A stretch of 64,000 nucleotides of DNA from Desulfobacterium sp. (GTDB lineage Bacteria > Desulfobacterota > Desulfobacteria > Desulfobacterales > Desulfobacteraceae), in assembly GCA_030145245.1 (NCBI GenBank), contig JAQYWC010000030.1:62001-126000 (forward strand), read 5' to 3'. This document shows positions 54,942 to 64,000 of the stretch, one piece after another (the first letter of the stretch is position 1; the number at the start of each line of letters is the position of its first letter). The position numbers were made by a program, and so were the translations under genes. The notes under the pieces were generated by a model that saw only the letters and a list, made by a program, of their open reading frames with translations, was not told where the DNA came from and searched no databases.

Positions 54942-55410
54942 GACGCAAACACCGCCCACCCTTAAAAAAGGGTTCATCCGATTAATGCGTACTTTTTGTT
55001 ATGAACTCAACTTTCGGAGAAGTAAAACTATCTCAAAGCCCTTACCAATTGGGACTTACGCTTGTTGTCTAAGTCAAAAAATGCAACGGCTTCACCCATG
55101 ATCGCATCAAGCATGGAAATGGGAATTAAAATTCTGAACATCACCGTAGGTCTGAACTGCTATACTGGCACCAGGAACAGCATTATCATATGGGACGGCA
55201 ACTTTTAAATATGCATTGATCACCTTCCAGGAGATGCATGTAAACCAGAACGAGATGGTCAGGAGTTCGGAAAAAAGTGTCCCCTTACACTCACGGGCTT
55301 GAGCCTAGGGAAAACGGGGTCAGGCTTGTTTTATCGTGCTTTTCGCCATTCGTTCATAAGGACCGGCAAAAAGGGCAATAAGCTAAGCCTGCCCCCATCT
55401 ATTAAGTCTG
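54942..55410. other. Intergenic region with REP-like inverted repeats
   Basis: No gene is supported. GGGGTCAGGCTT (55316-55327) and AAGCCTGCCCC (55385-55395) are near-perfect inverted repeats about 57 bases apart, and AAAAAAGTGTCCCC lies just left of them. Such sequences flank REP-associated transposases in other genomes, but no transposase is here. They lie right after the efflux operon on the minus strand and might also serve as its terminator. Confidence 0.5.
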
Positions 55411-58400
55411 TTACTCCCAGCCGCCGCCCAGGGCCTTGTACAAACGTACGGCGTTCCGGCTGACCGTCCCCATACTGACGGCAAGCTCTTCCTGGAATGA
55501 GAGGAGTGAGCGCTGGGCGTCCAGCACATTGTTGAAATCGCTCAACCCGTTCTTATACTGATCCGCGGCCACCTTTTCCGCAGCTGTGGCCGAGGCCACC
55601 GCCTCCGCCAGTATCTCCCGGCGCAGCTTTTCCTTTTCATAATCGGTCAGGGCGTCCTTGACCTCCTTGACGGCGTTCAGCACCGTTGTCTCATAGGCGG
55701 CCAAGCGCTGCTCCTGGAGGGTCTCCTGCACCTTGATATTGTTGCGTATGGAACCCGAATGGAAGATGGGCCAGCTCACCCCCGGAACAATGGCGTAGCG
55801 CCGGGAATCAGCGTCCATGAAGGTTGAAGCCTTCAGGGTCTCAAGCCCGATGGAGCCGCCCAGGGTGAACTTGGGGTAGAGTTCGGCAACAGAGGCTCCG
55901 ATCCGTGCGGTCTGGGCGGCAAGCTCCCGCTCTGCCCGGCGGATGTCCGGACGGTGGCGCAGGGTGTTGGCCGGAATCCCCGTTAATTCCAGTGTGGCCT
56001 GGGGAATGGGGCTGTGGGCCATCTCCTTGTCTGGAAAAAGCGTCCCCGGCACCTGGCCCATCAGGACACAGAGGGCGTTGCGGCTCGCCTGGATCGAGGC
56101 TTCCAGGGAGGGGATCCTGGACCGGGTGCTTGCCAGGTTGTAGCGGGCCTGGTGGATCGCAAGGGCGTCACTGAGCCCGGAGTCGAACCGGGACTGAAGG
56201 ATCTCCAGGGTCTGCTGCTGGGTGGCCAGGTTGGAGCGGGTAACGTCAAGGTGACGCTGGTCGGTGCGAAGGCTGATGTAGGCCTGGGCGGTTTCCGCTG
56301 CTACCGTCACCCACACGTCACCCAGGGCGGCCTGTTGGGCCTCCAGGTCAGCGGTCTGGGCCTCAACGGCCCTGCGGGTGCCTCCGAAGATATCCAGTTC
56401 CCATACCGCATCAAACCCGGCACTGTAAAGGTCCTGTTGCCCGGTGCCGCCGGCATTGTCCGAGGTGCGAAAGGTTTTAACGCTGGCCGGCAGGTCAACA
56501 CTTGGCCCGAACCCGCTCCGGGCGATACCCAGCTGGGCCCTTGCCTGGCGCACCCTGGCAATGGCGGATTTGAGATCCTGGTTGTTGTCAAGGGCTGTCT
56601 GCACAAACTGGTTCAGCAGGGGATCGTTATAACGGGTCCACCACTGGGCAATGTCCGCCGGCTGGACGGTCTGACCTGAAAGCTCGGGAAAAACCGGGGC
56701 CTTGTACTCAGGTCCGACGCTGGTGCAGCCGGTGAGGAATCCCGGTGCCATGGGCAGCAGGAACATCAGCAGGACCATGGGCAGATGCCGGTATGGTTTG
56801 CCCCTGAGTCCGGCTCCCTTCTCCCTCAAGTTCTGAAACAGGGCGTAAAGGGGCGGCACCAGGACGATGCCGGCAACGGTGGCGGCGACCATGCCCCAGA
56901 ACACCGTGGTGCCGATGGCCCTGCGGCTGGCCGAACCCGCACCTGTTGCAAAGATCAGGGGCAGCACCCCGAGGATAAAGGTGAAAGCGGTCATCAACAC
57001 CGCACGGAACCGCTGTGTTGCGCCGTCTGCGGCGGCGTCGAGGATGGAGGCCCCCTCCTCCCTCCGGCTCTTGGAAAACTCCACGATCAAAATGGCGTTC
57101 TTACTGGCAAGCCCCACCAGCAGGATGAGACCGAGCTGGGCATAGATGCTCAGGGGAAGTCCCATGATCCTGAGTCCGGCCAGGGCACCCAGAACGGCCA
57201 CGGAGATGGAGAGCATCACGGACAGGGGAATGGTCCAGCTCTCATACTGGGCCACCAGGAAGAGGTAGCCGAAAATCAGGGCCATGGCAATGATGATATT
57301 GGTCTTGCCCGAGGCTTTGGCCTCCTGGTAGCTCAAACCGGACCAGTCAAACCCGTATTCCCCGGGCAGGGTTTCCTTTGCAATGGCTGCAACGGCGTTC
57401 ATGGCATCCCCGCTGCTCACGGCGGGAACGGTCATGGCGGAAATGGTTGCCGAAGTGAATTTATTGTATCTCTCCAGGGCCCGTGGGGCCAGGGTGGTGC
57501 TGATCTTGACAAGGCTGCCCAGGGGCACCATGGCGCCTGTATTGCTCTTGACATGGATCCTGTCGATGGACGCCCGGTTTTTTCTGAAGGGCCAGTCCGC
57601 CTGGAGGGTCACATGGTTTGTCTGTCCGTCAAAATTGACGTCATTGACATACCGGGAACCGAAATAGGTCTGGAGGGTGGCAAAGATAGCAGACACCTCC
57701 ACCTCCATCAGGGAAGCCTTGGTACGGTCGATGTCCAGATACAGATAGGGGGTACTGGCCGAGTAGGGGCTGAATGCATACATGATCTCCGGAGCCGTGT
57801 TAAGCCGCATCAGGAAATTTTTCAGCACGCTGTCAAGTTTCTGGGGATCGTTATCCCCCAGGGCCTGGAGTCTCAGGTCCATGCCCCCGCTCTGACCGAG
57901 CCCCATGATGGCGGGTGGGGTAAAAAGATTTATCTTGGCCCCTGAAACATTGGCCAGGCGATTCTGCAGCCGTTCCTGGATCGCCTTTACCGAGAGCTCA
58001 GGGCTCTTCCGTTCTTCCCAGTTGTCCAGTTGAAACAGGAAAAAACCCATGTTCTCTCCCGAGCCGCCGATCATACTGAACCCGGTCACATAGATAATGC
58101 TCCTGATGCCTTCCTCGTGCTGAAGGGGCACGATGGCTTTTTCCATGAGCGCTATGGTCCGGGAAGCGGTGGCGCCTTCGGGCAACTGCATGCTGCCGAA
58201 GATGACGCCCTGGTCCTCATCCGGCAGAAACGAGGTGGGGGTAACGGAAAAAATGCCATAGGAACCGGCAATGACACCCCCAAGGATCAGGGTGGTTATC
58301 ACCAGGCGCCGGGCAAGGCCCACCGTCACGCTCACATAGCTGGAACGCACCCTGTTCAGGCCCTTGTTGAACCAGCACAGGGGACCCCGACGGGGGGGCG

Positions 58401-59925
58401 TCACCCTGCGGAGCACGGTTGCGCACAGGGCCGGACTCAGGGTCAGAGCATTGATGGATGAGAAGAGCACGGCAGCGGAAATGGCCACGGCAAACTGCTG
58501 GTAGATTTTACCGGTGATGCCGTCCATGAAGGCGATGGGGACAAAAATGGAGAGCAGCACCAGGGTGGTGGCAATAACGGCGCCGCTCACCTGCTCCATG
58601 GCCTTTATGGTGGCCTCCTTGGGCGCCAGGCCCTCTTCCATCAGGTGCAGGACCCGCTCCACCACCACGATGGCGTCATCCACCACAAGACCGATGGCAA
58701 GCACCAGGCCGAACAGGGTAAGGGTGTTGATGCTGTAGCCAAAGGCGGAGAGCACGGCAAAGGTTGCGGCCAGGGAGACCGGAATCGTCATGCTGGCGAT
58801 GAGGGTCGGGCGGACGTCCTGCAAAAAAAGATAGCAGATCCCGACCACCAGGAGAAAGGTCAGACCCAGGGTCATCACGATCTCATTGATACAGGTACGG
58901 ACAAACTCGGTGGCATCGTAGGAGATAAAGCACTCCATATCGTCCGGGAAACGCTGGCCCAGGGAATCAAGCTCCGTCTTCAGGGCCGCCATGGTCTCCA
59001 GGGCATTGGACCCGGTCGACCGGCTCGCCGCAATCAGGACAGAGGAGGAGCCGTTGTATTTTGAGCTGTACATGTAGGAGTCGGCATCTTTTTCAACCCG
59101 GGCGATATCGCCCAGGCGCACCACGGCTCCGTCCTCACCCGTGCGGATCACAATATCCCTGAACGCCTTGGGATCGTTGAGCCGGCCCGTGGTTTTCAGG
59201 GTGTAGGTCATCTGCTCTGTGCCGTCACCGGGAGTACTTCCCACGGCACCGATGGATGCCTGGATATTCTGGGAGCCGACGGCCTTAACCACATCGTCGG
59301 CACTCAACCCCAGAAAGGCGAGCCGGTCCGCATCCATCCACACCCTCATGCTGTACTTGGAGGCGTAGATCGATACTTTGCTGATCCCGGGAATCCGTTC
59401 CAGGGACGGTTTGATCTGCTTGTTGGCGTAATCGCTCAAAAAGAGCTTCTCCCGAGACTCGTTGGGAGACCTCAACACGATGTATCCAAGCATGTCCGAG
59501 GATTGGGCCTGTACGTTAACCCCCTGCTGTTTTACCTCGGCCGGAAGCAGGGGATCAGCCTGGGAGACCCGGTTCTGAACCTTGACCTGGGCCATGTCGG
59601 GATCGGTCCCCACTTCAAAGGTGACGGTCAGATCGTAGTTGCCCGTGCTGTCGGAACTGGAAGACATATACAGCATGTCATCCACGCCGTTGACGGCATC
59701 CTCGATGGGCCCGGCCACGGTATCTGCAAGGACTTCGGCGCTTGCCCCGGGATAGGAGGCCGAGACCGTAACCTGGGGGGGTGTTACCTGGGGATATTGG
59801 GCGATGGGCAGGGAAAACATGGACAGCACACCGGCAAGGGTCAGCAGAATGGAGATCACGCCGGCCAGGCGGGGGCGCTCGATAAATATCCTGGAAAAAT
59901 TAAATTTCGGCATCTTTAATTCCAT
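55411..59925 (-). CDS. RND efflux pump fused to its outer-membrane channel
   Basis: One 1504-codon frame. Residues 1-1040 are an AcrB-type (HAE1) permease: [22 protein letters not shown]4 acidic pair in [20 protein letters not shown], and TM10 Lys in [20 protein letters not shown]. Near residue 1045 the permease ends in a basic cytoplasmic tail ([18 protein letters not shown]). A lipoprotein-type signal follows ([18 protein letters not shown], lipobox LTGC), then a NodT/OprM-family outer-membrane factor to the end ([56 protein letters not shown]). These are normally two proteins. No stop is seen at the junction. The upstream MFP gene ends one base before the start. Confidence 0.88.
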   Translation of the reverse strand: MELKMPKFNFSRIFIERPRLAGVISILLTLAGVLSMFSLPIAQYPQVTPPQVTVSASYPGASAEVLADTVAGPIEDAVNGVDDMLYMSSSSDSTGNYDLTVTFEVGTDPDMAQVKVQNRVSQADPLLPAEVKQQGVNVQAQSSDMLGYIVLRSPNESREKLFLSDYANKQIKPSLERIPGISKVSIYASKYSMRVWMDADRLAFLGLSADDVVKAVGSQNIQASIGAVGSTPGDGTEQMTYTLKTTGRLNDPKAFRDIVIRTGEDGAVVRLGDIARVEKDADSYMYSSKYNGSSSVLIAASRSTGSNALETMAALKTELDSLGQRFPDDMECFISYDATEFVRTCINEIVMTLGLTFLLVVGICYLFLQDVRPTLIASMTIPVSLAATFAVLSAFGYSINTLTLFGLVLAIGLVVDDAIVVVERVLHLMEEGLAPKEATIKAMEQVSGAVIATTLVLLSIFVPIAFMDGITGKIYQQFAVAISAAVLFSSINALTLSPALCATVLRRVTPPRRGPLCWFNKGLNRVRSSYVSVTVGLARRLVITTLILGGVIAGSYGIFSVTPTSFLPDEDQGVIFGSMQLPEGATASRTIALMEKAIVPLQHEEGIRSIIYVTGFSMIGGSGENMGFFLFQLDNWEERKSPELSVKAIQERLQNRLANVSGAKINLFTPPAIMGLGQSGGMDLRLQALGDNDPQKLDSVLKNFLMRLNTAPEIMYAFSPYSASTPYLYLDIDRTKASLMEVEVSAIFATLQTYFGSRYVNDVNFDGQTNHVTLQADWPFRKNRASIDRIHVKSNTGAMVPLGSLVKISTTLAPRALERYNKFTSATISAMTVPAVSSGDAMNAVAAIAKETLPGEYGFDWSGLSYQEAKASGKTNIIIAMALIFGYLFLVAQYESWTIPLSVMLSISVAVLGALAGLRIMGLPLSIYAQLGLILLVGLASKNAILIVEFSKSRREEGASILDAAADGATQRFRAVLMTAFTFILGVLPLIFATGAGSASRRAIGTTVFWGMVAATVAGIVLVPPLYALFQNLREKGAGLRGKPYRHLPMVLLMFLLPMAPGFLTGCTSVGPEYKAPVFPELSGQTVQPADIAQWWTRYNDPLLNQFVQTALDNNQDLKSAIARVRQARAQLGIARSGFGPSVDLPASVKTFRTSDNAGGTGQQDLYSAGFDAVWELDIFGGTRRAVEAQTADLEAQQAALGDVWVTVAAETAQAYISLRTDQRHLDVTRSNLATQQQTLEILQSRFDSGLSDALAIHQARYNLASTRSRIPSLEASIQASRNALCVLMGQVPGTLFPDKEMAHSPIPQATLELTGIPANTLRHRPDIRRAERELAAQTARIGASVAELYPKFTLGGSIGLETLKASTFMDADSRRYAIVPGVSWPIFHSGSIRNNIKVQETLQEQRLAAYETTVLNAVKEVKDALTDYEKEKLRREILAEAVASATAAEKVAADQYKNGLSDFNNVLDAQRSLLSFQEELAVSMGTVSRNAVRLYKALGGGWE

Positions 59926-59926
59926 G

Positions 59927-61078
59927 TTACCCCCTCTTCCCCGGGGCGGATACCACCGGAAAAGCCCTGACTTCCATGCCGTTCCGAACCTTCTGTATTC
60001 CGGATACGATCACCTGCTGACCGGCCTCCAGGCCCGATTCGATGATGCGGTTGACGTCCAGGGTCTCCCCCGGGGTCACAGGGGTACGGGTGACCCTGGC
60101 TTCCTTGTCCAGGGTCCAGACAAAATCGCCGTCCCTGTCCGTCAGAATGGCGGCCTGGGGCAGGAGCACCTTCTTGTCCCTGCCCTGCCCCTGGAAAACA
60201 ACCTTGACATAGGCGTTGGGAACAAGGAGGTTGTCCTTGTTGGAAAAACGCAAACGCAGGGCCATGGTGCCGGTATTGGGGTTCATCTGGTTGTCCGCAA
60301 AATCCTGGCGGCCCGGTGTGTTCAGCAGGGTGCCGTCGGAAAGCTGCACCTTAGCGTCCACAGGGTTATCTCTCCCCTGCTTCTGTTGGCTGACCATGTC
60401 AAGGTAGGCTGAGTCGGGCATGGAAAACACCACCCGCACAGGATCCCATTGGATGATCCGGGCCAGGGTGCCCGCCCCCGGGCTCACATAATTTCCCCGG
60501 GTGACAAGTGCCCTGCCGATCCGGCCGGAGATGGGGGCCTTGATCCGGGTGCGGGCAAAATCGATGGCCGCAAGCTTCAAGGCGGCTTTTGCCTGCATCA
60601 CCTGGGCCTTTGCCTCCAGGAGATCCGATTCAGCCTTGTCCATATCGGACTGGGAAACGCTCCGGTTATCCGCAGCCTTCACCATGGCAAGATATTTTTT
60701 GGTCCTGGAAAGGGTGGCCTCAGCCCTGGCAAGTTCCGCCTCCCTTTGCTCCTCGGTGGCCCTGTACTGGGCCGGGTCGATGGTAAAGAGCAGATCACCC
60801 TGGCTGACCACGCTTCCCTCTGCAAAATGAACCTTTTCAATATAACCGCTCACCTGGGCCTGGAGTTCCACCTGGGAGATGGGTTCCACCCTGGCGATAT
60901 ATTCTTTTACCGGATGCACCGGGCTTTTTTCCGTGACCATGACCGATACCTGGGGCGGTGGCGGCTGCCCCGGGGCGGGTACTCCAGAGGCCTCCCTGGT
61001 GGCCGGCATGAATTCAACCATGGCAAAAATGGCAGCAACCGAAACAATGGCGGCAATACCACCCAATTTTTTATTCAT
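59927..61078 (-). CDS. RND periplasmic adaptor (membrane fusion protein)
   Basis: 383 residues with an N-terminal anchor/signal ([20 protein letters not shown]). The order is that of AcrA-like proteins: beta-barrel/lipoyl half [20 protein letters not shown] and [20 protein letters not shown], a coiled-coil hairpin ([40 protein letters not shown]), lipoyl return [20 protein letters not shown] and the barrel [20 protein letters not shown]. It links permease and outer-membrane channel. It is the first gene of the two-gene operon and lies right behind a possible operator at 61217-61255. Confidence 0.95.
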   Translation of the reverse strand: MNKKLGGIAAIVSVAAIFAMVEFMPATREASGVPAPGQPPPPQVSVMVTEKSPVHPVKEYIARVEPISQVELQAQVSGYIEKVHFAEGSVVSQGDLLFTIDPAQYRATEEQREAELARAEATLSRTKKYLAMVKAADNRSVSQSDMDKAESDLLEAKAQVMQAKAALKLAAIDFARTRIKAPISGRIGRALVTRGNYVSPGAGTLARIIQWDPVRVVFSMPDSAYLDMVSQQKQGRDNPVDAKVQLSDGTLLNTPGRQDFADNQMNPNTGTMALRLRFSNKDNLLVPNAYVKVVFQGQGRDKKVLLPQAAILTDRDGDFVWTLDKEARVTRTPVTPGETLDVNRIIESGLEAGQQVIVSGIQKVRNGMEVRAFPVVSAPGKRG

Positions 61079-61216
61079 CTGTTCACTCCTTTTTTTCTAC
61101 CCCCGGACACGTCCCGTCAATCCTGGTCAAACCAGCGGGGAGCACCCAAAGAAAATCTTTGAAATCGTTATGGCACCGAACCGTAATACGGCACCATATA
61201 AGAGAGGAGGTTAACG

Positions 61217-61255
61217 ACCGGTTAACGGCAAAAAAATAAAATCGTATTAACCGGT
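61217..61255. promoter_or_regulatory. Possible operator of the efflux operon
   Basis: ACCGGTTAA (61217-61225) and TTAACCGGT (61247-61255) are perfect inverted repeats 21 bases apart, next to a second GGTTAAC copy at 61209. The site is 140 bases upstream of the adaptor start. A regulator gene is not adjacent. The rest of 61079-61651 holds no gene apart from the sigma-54 promoter at 61536. Confidence 0.45.
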
Positions 61256-61535
61256 TGTTACCCCGGTTGAACCTATAGCCTCTATGGCAGACCTTTTATG
61301 GTAAGATTGCCGGCCTCCCCTGCAAAACAATTTTCCCCGAATTCGGCTGTTTTGTACCCTTTTACGGAACATATCGTAATCTTCTGTGAACATCTCCACA
61401 TCAGGCATCTTCCAAAAATCCCCGCCCATATAAGCCTTCTGCCGATATCACTTTGTAATGAAACGCCCTATTCTACGCGCAACTCCACACCCCACGCCCC
61501 CCCATGTAAAGCAGTCAGTGCCGTAAAAAAAAGAT

Positions 61536-61551
61536 TGGCACCAATATTGCT
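61536..61551 (+). promoter_or_regulatory. Sigma-54 (-24/-12) promoter of the PHP-hydrolase gene
   Basis: TGGCACCAATATTGCT matches TGGCAC-N5-TTGCW, with GG-GC spacing of 12. It lies about 100 bases before the start codon at 61652. Confidence 0.75.
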
Positions 61552-61651
61552 ATATTTCCTCACGTCCGGCCGGACGCAAGGAGGTATTTTCTATCGATAC
61601 GCCCCGTTTACAACGGGGGAAACCAGTTTTAACAGTTAAGGACAGTAAGAC

Positions 61652-63964
61652 ATGTTTAAAAACCACAAGAAAAACCTGATTGTGAAAGCGTTGCTTTCAG
61701 CCACAATTGCCCTGTCGCTGTGTACGGCAAGTTGGGCCAATGTACAAATTATAACCGGTCCGACCCCCATTCCGGCCGGTGAGGCCATCGGTGTCAGGGA
61801 TATTACCTTGCAGAACGAAAACCTTGCGGTCACTTTCGGCGTTGATACGCCGGGACCCTGGGGGGTTCCCAGCGGAGGTATTCTGGATGGGGCTGTGATC
61901 CGTAACGGGAATTATGAAATGGATCATATCGCCTTGATGGACCTGATCCCCAACAACTGGTCCAGCTGGCCCAATACCTATCAGAAAATAGACGTGGTGA
62001 AGAGCACTCCCGGGGAAGGGGTGATCCGGGTGACCAGGGACTGGGACAAATGCACCATTGAAACCCTTTACGTTTTAAAAAAGGGGGATTACAGAATCCA
62101 GGCCACCACCACCCTGACCAACAATGACTCCAAATCCTGCGATGATCTGCTTTCAGGTTATGTGTTGTGGCCCGAGGGCGGGTATACTTTCCAGCCTCCC
62201 GGCATGGAGGGCATCCGGAAAGGTTCAGCAAAAGACAAGGCACTGGCAGACTGGGTCGTTCATTATGATAACAACTGGGCCATTGGACTTCATGCTCCCT
62301 ATTTTGATTTTATCAACTATGACGCCCGTGATATGTACGTACGTCATAATTTGAAGGCCGGTGGTAAAAAGCAGTTCCAGGGCTGGCTGGAAATTCTCCC
62401 CACTGGGGATATTTCCGGGATGGTGCGTTTTGAAAACAGACGAAAATCCCTCAAGACCGGAACCCTGACGGGCCGTGTGGCCACAATAGACGGCAAGTCC
62501 ATGAAAAATCCTGTGGTCATCGTTGAAAAAGACGGTCATCCTTATACCTGGACCACAGGAAAAGACGGGGCATACAGCCTGGAGCTTCCGGCGGGCAGAT
62601 ATGTGGCGTATGCCGCCGGCAAAAGCTACGCCTCCAGCAGCAAGGCCAAGATAACAATTAAGGGGGGAAAGGAATACACCCATAACTTCAAAGACATGAA
62701 GTATCCCGGTGAAGTGGCGTTCCATGTGGTTGAAAAGGGAAGCGACGTGCCCATCGATGCCCGGATTACCATTGAAGAGGGCGAGGCGCCCCTGGTAAAA
62801 TTTCTGGGACAGCAGACCTTTTTTACGGAATTGAACGAGGTGGGCAAGGTGGTCTTGCCCTTGGGACCCGGAAAGTACGTGTTTAAAGTGGCTTCAGGGG
62901 AGTCTTTCCTCTCCCTGGCTGAAACGGTGGGCGCCGAAGTGAAGTCCGGTGCGAAAACGTCCTTTGATGTGGCCATTGACACCAGGGTCAACCCTGCTGA
63001 AAAAAAATGGTATTCGGCGGATATGCATCACCATTCAGACCTTGTTGACGGAGTCACCGCTCCGGAATACCTGGTCCGCTCTCAGCTCGCGGCACGACTT
63101 AACTTCACCCTGGTCAGTGACCATGACCTGGTAGATCGACACTATGACGTGATGAATCTGACCAAAACCCGTGGGTTTGAGTTCATTCCTTCCATTGAAC
63201 TGTCGCCGGACTGGTCTCATTTCGGTGCAGCTCCCATTAATCTGGGGCAGGAGCTGACGGTAAACCCGGGAACCGCCACCATTGATGAACTGTTTGCCGA
63301 TGCGCGTCAGATGGGAGCCACGGCGATTACCGCCAATCATCCCTATATTCCCTACGGTATTTTCTATGCCCTGGATAACGATAAAGTGCCGGGTGGATTT
63401 AATCCCACTTTCGACCTGGTTGAACTCAATGCGGTGGGACATGTTGAAAAAACCGTTGCACGCATGCATGACCTGTGGTCCCAGGGACTGACATACTACC
63501 TGAACGCGGGTACCGACACCCATGATGTATGGACTGAGATCTCCGGCCGTATCCGGATGTTTGCCCATCTCGGCGGCGAGCAGACGCCCCAAAATTTTGT
63601 AAAGGCGCTGAAAGCCGGTCATGCCTATGCCTCGACAGGTCCCCTGCTTTATCCGGAAGTGATGTTCGGCGAAACCTTAAAGGTTCTGAAGAACGATAAG
63701 ATTGAGGTCTCGTTTACGGCACAGGCAGTTAACGGTTTGCAGGAAATTCAGCTGATCAGCGGAAACAAGGTGATCGAAACGGTCGCGTTTGAAGACAAAC
63801 CGGTGACAGAAGATGTGTCTCTGTCATTTTCCGCGACAGGCGATACCTACTATGCCCTGATCGCTGTTGATGCCAAAGGCCATAAAGCCTGGTCCAACCC
63901 GGTCTGGGTCGATGTCGTCTCTTACACCAGGACACCTGAGAATATCGCCAAGATTAAAGATTAA
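61652..63964 (+). CDS. Exported CehA/McbA-type PHP-domain metallohydrolase
   Basis: 770 residues with a signal peptide (LLSATIALSLCTASWA). A beta-rich N-terminal half includes a carboxypeptidase-regulatory-like domain (KDGAYSLELPAGRYVAYAAG) near residues 270-350. The C-terminal half is a PHP metallohydrolase as in CehA/McbA: WYSADMHHHSDLVDGVTAPE, FTLVSDHDLVDRHYDVMNL, ITANHPYIPYG and AGTDTHDVW. These supply metal-binding His and Asp. CehA-like enzymes cleave phosphoester or carbamate-like bonds in other bacteria; the substrate here is not known. It should act in the periplasm or outside. The ribosome site TAAGGACAG and a sigma-54 promoter precede it. Confidence 0.87.
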   Translation: MFKNHKKNLIVKALLSATIALSLCTASWANVQIITGPTPIPAGEAIGVRDITLQNENLAVTFGVDTPGPWGVPSGGILDGAVIRNGNYEMDHIALMDLIPNNWSSWPNTYQKIDVVKSTPGEGVIRVTRDWDKCTIETLYVLKKGDYRIQATTTLTNNDSKSCDDLLSGYVLWPEGGYTFQPPGMEGIRKGSAKDKALADWVVHYDNNWAIGLHAPYFDFINYDARDMYVRHNLKAGGKKQFQGWLEILPTGDISGMVRFENRRKSLKTGTLTGRVATIDGKSMKNPVVIVEKDGHPYTWTTGKDGAYSLELPAGRYVAYAAGKSYASSSKAKITIKGGKEYTHNFKDMKYPGEVAFHVVEKGSDVPIDARITIEEGEAPLVKFLGQQTFFTELNEVGKVVLPLGPGKYVFKVASGESFLSLAETVGAEVKSGAKTSFDVAIDTRVNPAEKKWYSADMHHHSDLVDGVTAPEYLVRSQLAARLNFTLVSDHDLVDRHYDVMNLTKTRGFEFIPSIELSPDWSHFGAAPINLGQELTVNPGTATIDELFADARQMGATAITANHPYIPYGIFYALDNDKVPGGFNPTFDLVELNAVGHVEKTVARMHDLWSQGLTYYLNAGTDTHDVWTEISGRIRMFAHLGGEQTPQNFVKALKAGHAYASTGPLLYPEVMFGETLKVLKNDKIEVSFTAQAVNGLQEIQLISGNKVIETVAFEDKPVTEDVSLSFSATGDTYYALIAVDAKGHKAWSNPVWVDVVSYTRTPENIAKIKD

Positions 63965-64000
63965 AAGACAAGCGTGACAATGATGGGCCGGGGTGCTTTT

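Noticed and set aside
56785-57945. 386-codon plus-strand frame opposite the RND pump
   Set aside because: Glycine/histidine-rich translation typical of antisense GC-skewed codons; the minus strand encodes clear RND motifs.
59503-60412. Plus-strand frames opposite the start of the pump and adaptor genes
   Set aside because: They are shadows of the RND and adaptor coding sequences, with no independent features.
1-64000. CRISPR arrays
   Set aside because: No regularly spaced short direct repeats were seen; the repeats present are few, long and irregularly spaced.

Overview
The window looks like a chromosomal segment of a sulfate-reducing Desulfobacterota bacterium, most likely Desulfobacteraceae-like. 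This is inferred from protein style, not from a marker gene. The clues are many ferredoxin and flavin oxidoreductases, an octaheme cytochrome next to a cytochrome b/Rieske pair, an apparent selenocysteine codon, a PEP-CTERM protein, anaerobic-style radical SAM enzymes and several sigma-54 promoters. The base composition is mixed. Most of the window is moderately GC, but 3.8-5.8 kb and 31.3-34.3 kb are visibly AT-rich and look foreign.

Layout. 1-3 kb: end of an Old Yellow Enzyme (OYE)-type reductase, an ABM monooxygenase-like protein, a ferredoxin-nitroreductase and an aldo/keto reductase. 3-31 kb: an island cut into cassettes by four direct repeats of a tRNA-Arg(UCU) 3' end (cores at 3675, 6347, 12438 and 30964), each inside a longer repeat of about 0.3-0.45 kb. 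Cassette 1 carries a PEP-CTERM protein behind a sigma-54 promoter. Cassette 2 carries a LysR regulator, two radical SAM paralogues, a frameshifted Tat-exported OYE and a SRPBCC protein. Cassette 3 carries an AraC regulator and a dense 13-kb run of 11 plus-strand genes (DUF169, two Fe-S proteins, MBL lipoprotein, sulfatase, cytochrome b, Rieske, octaheme-TPR cytochrome, selenocysteine peroxiredoxin-SRPBCC fusion, DUF3108-like, DUF362), followed by IS debris and a diguanylate cyclase.

31-36 kb: a c-di-GMP-I riboswitch with terminator in front of an MBOAT O-acyltransferase and an AlgJ-like partner, then VanZ-like membrane proteins. 36-43 kb: a chemoreceptor, a HEAT-repeat protein behind a sigma-54 promoter and palindromic enhancer, and a NtrC-type regulator/sensor kinase pair. 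43-51 kb: a 1612-residue TIR/propeller/TPR/PDZ membrane protein, a HlyIII-like protein, an orphan RelA/SpoT-domain protein and transposon debris. 51-55 kb: an orphan type VI secretion cargo module (DUF2169, ketoacyl-synthase-like, PAAR-like protein with a deaminase-fold toxin end, putative immunity protein). 55-61 kb: an RND efflux operon in which the inner-membrane pump and the outer-membrane channel are one 1504-codon reading frame. 61.6-64 kb: an exported PHP-family metallohydrolase behind a sigma-54 promoter.

How the parts work together. The redox genes at both ends of the island suggest reduction of enone, nitro or sulfated aromatic/steroid-like compounds, partly outside the cytoplasm; this is inference. 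The diguanylate cyclase, c-di-GMP riboswitch and O-acetylation genes suggest second-messenger control of exopolysaccharide. No integrase, complete tRNA, CRISPR array or T6SS core gene is visible.
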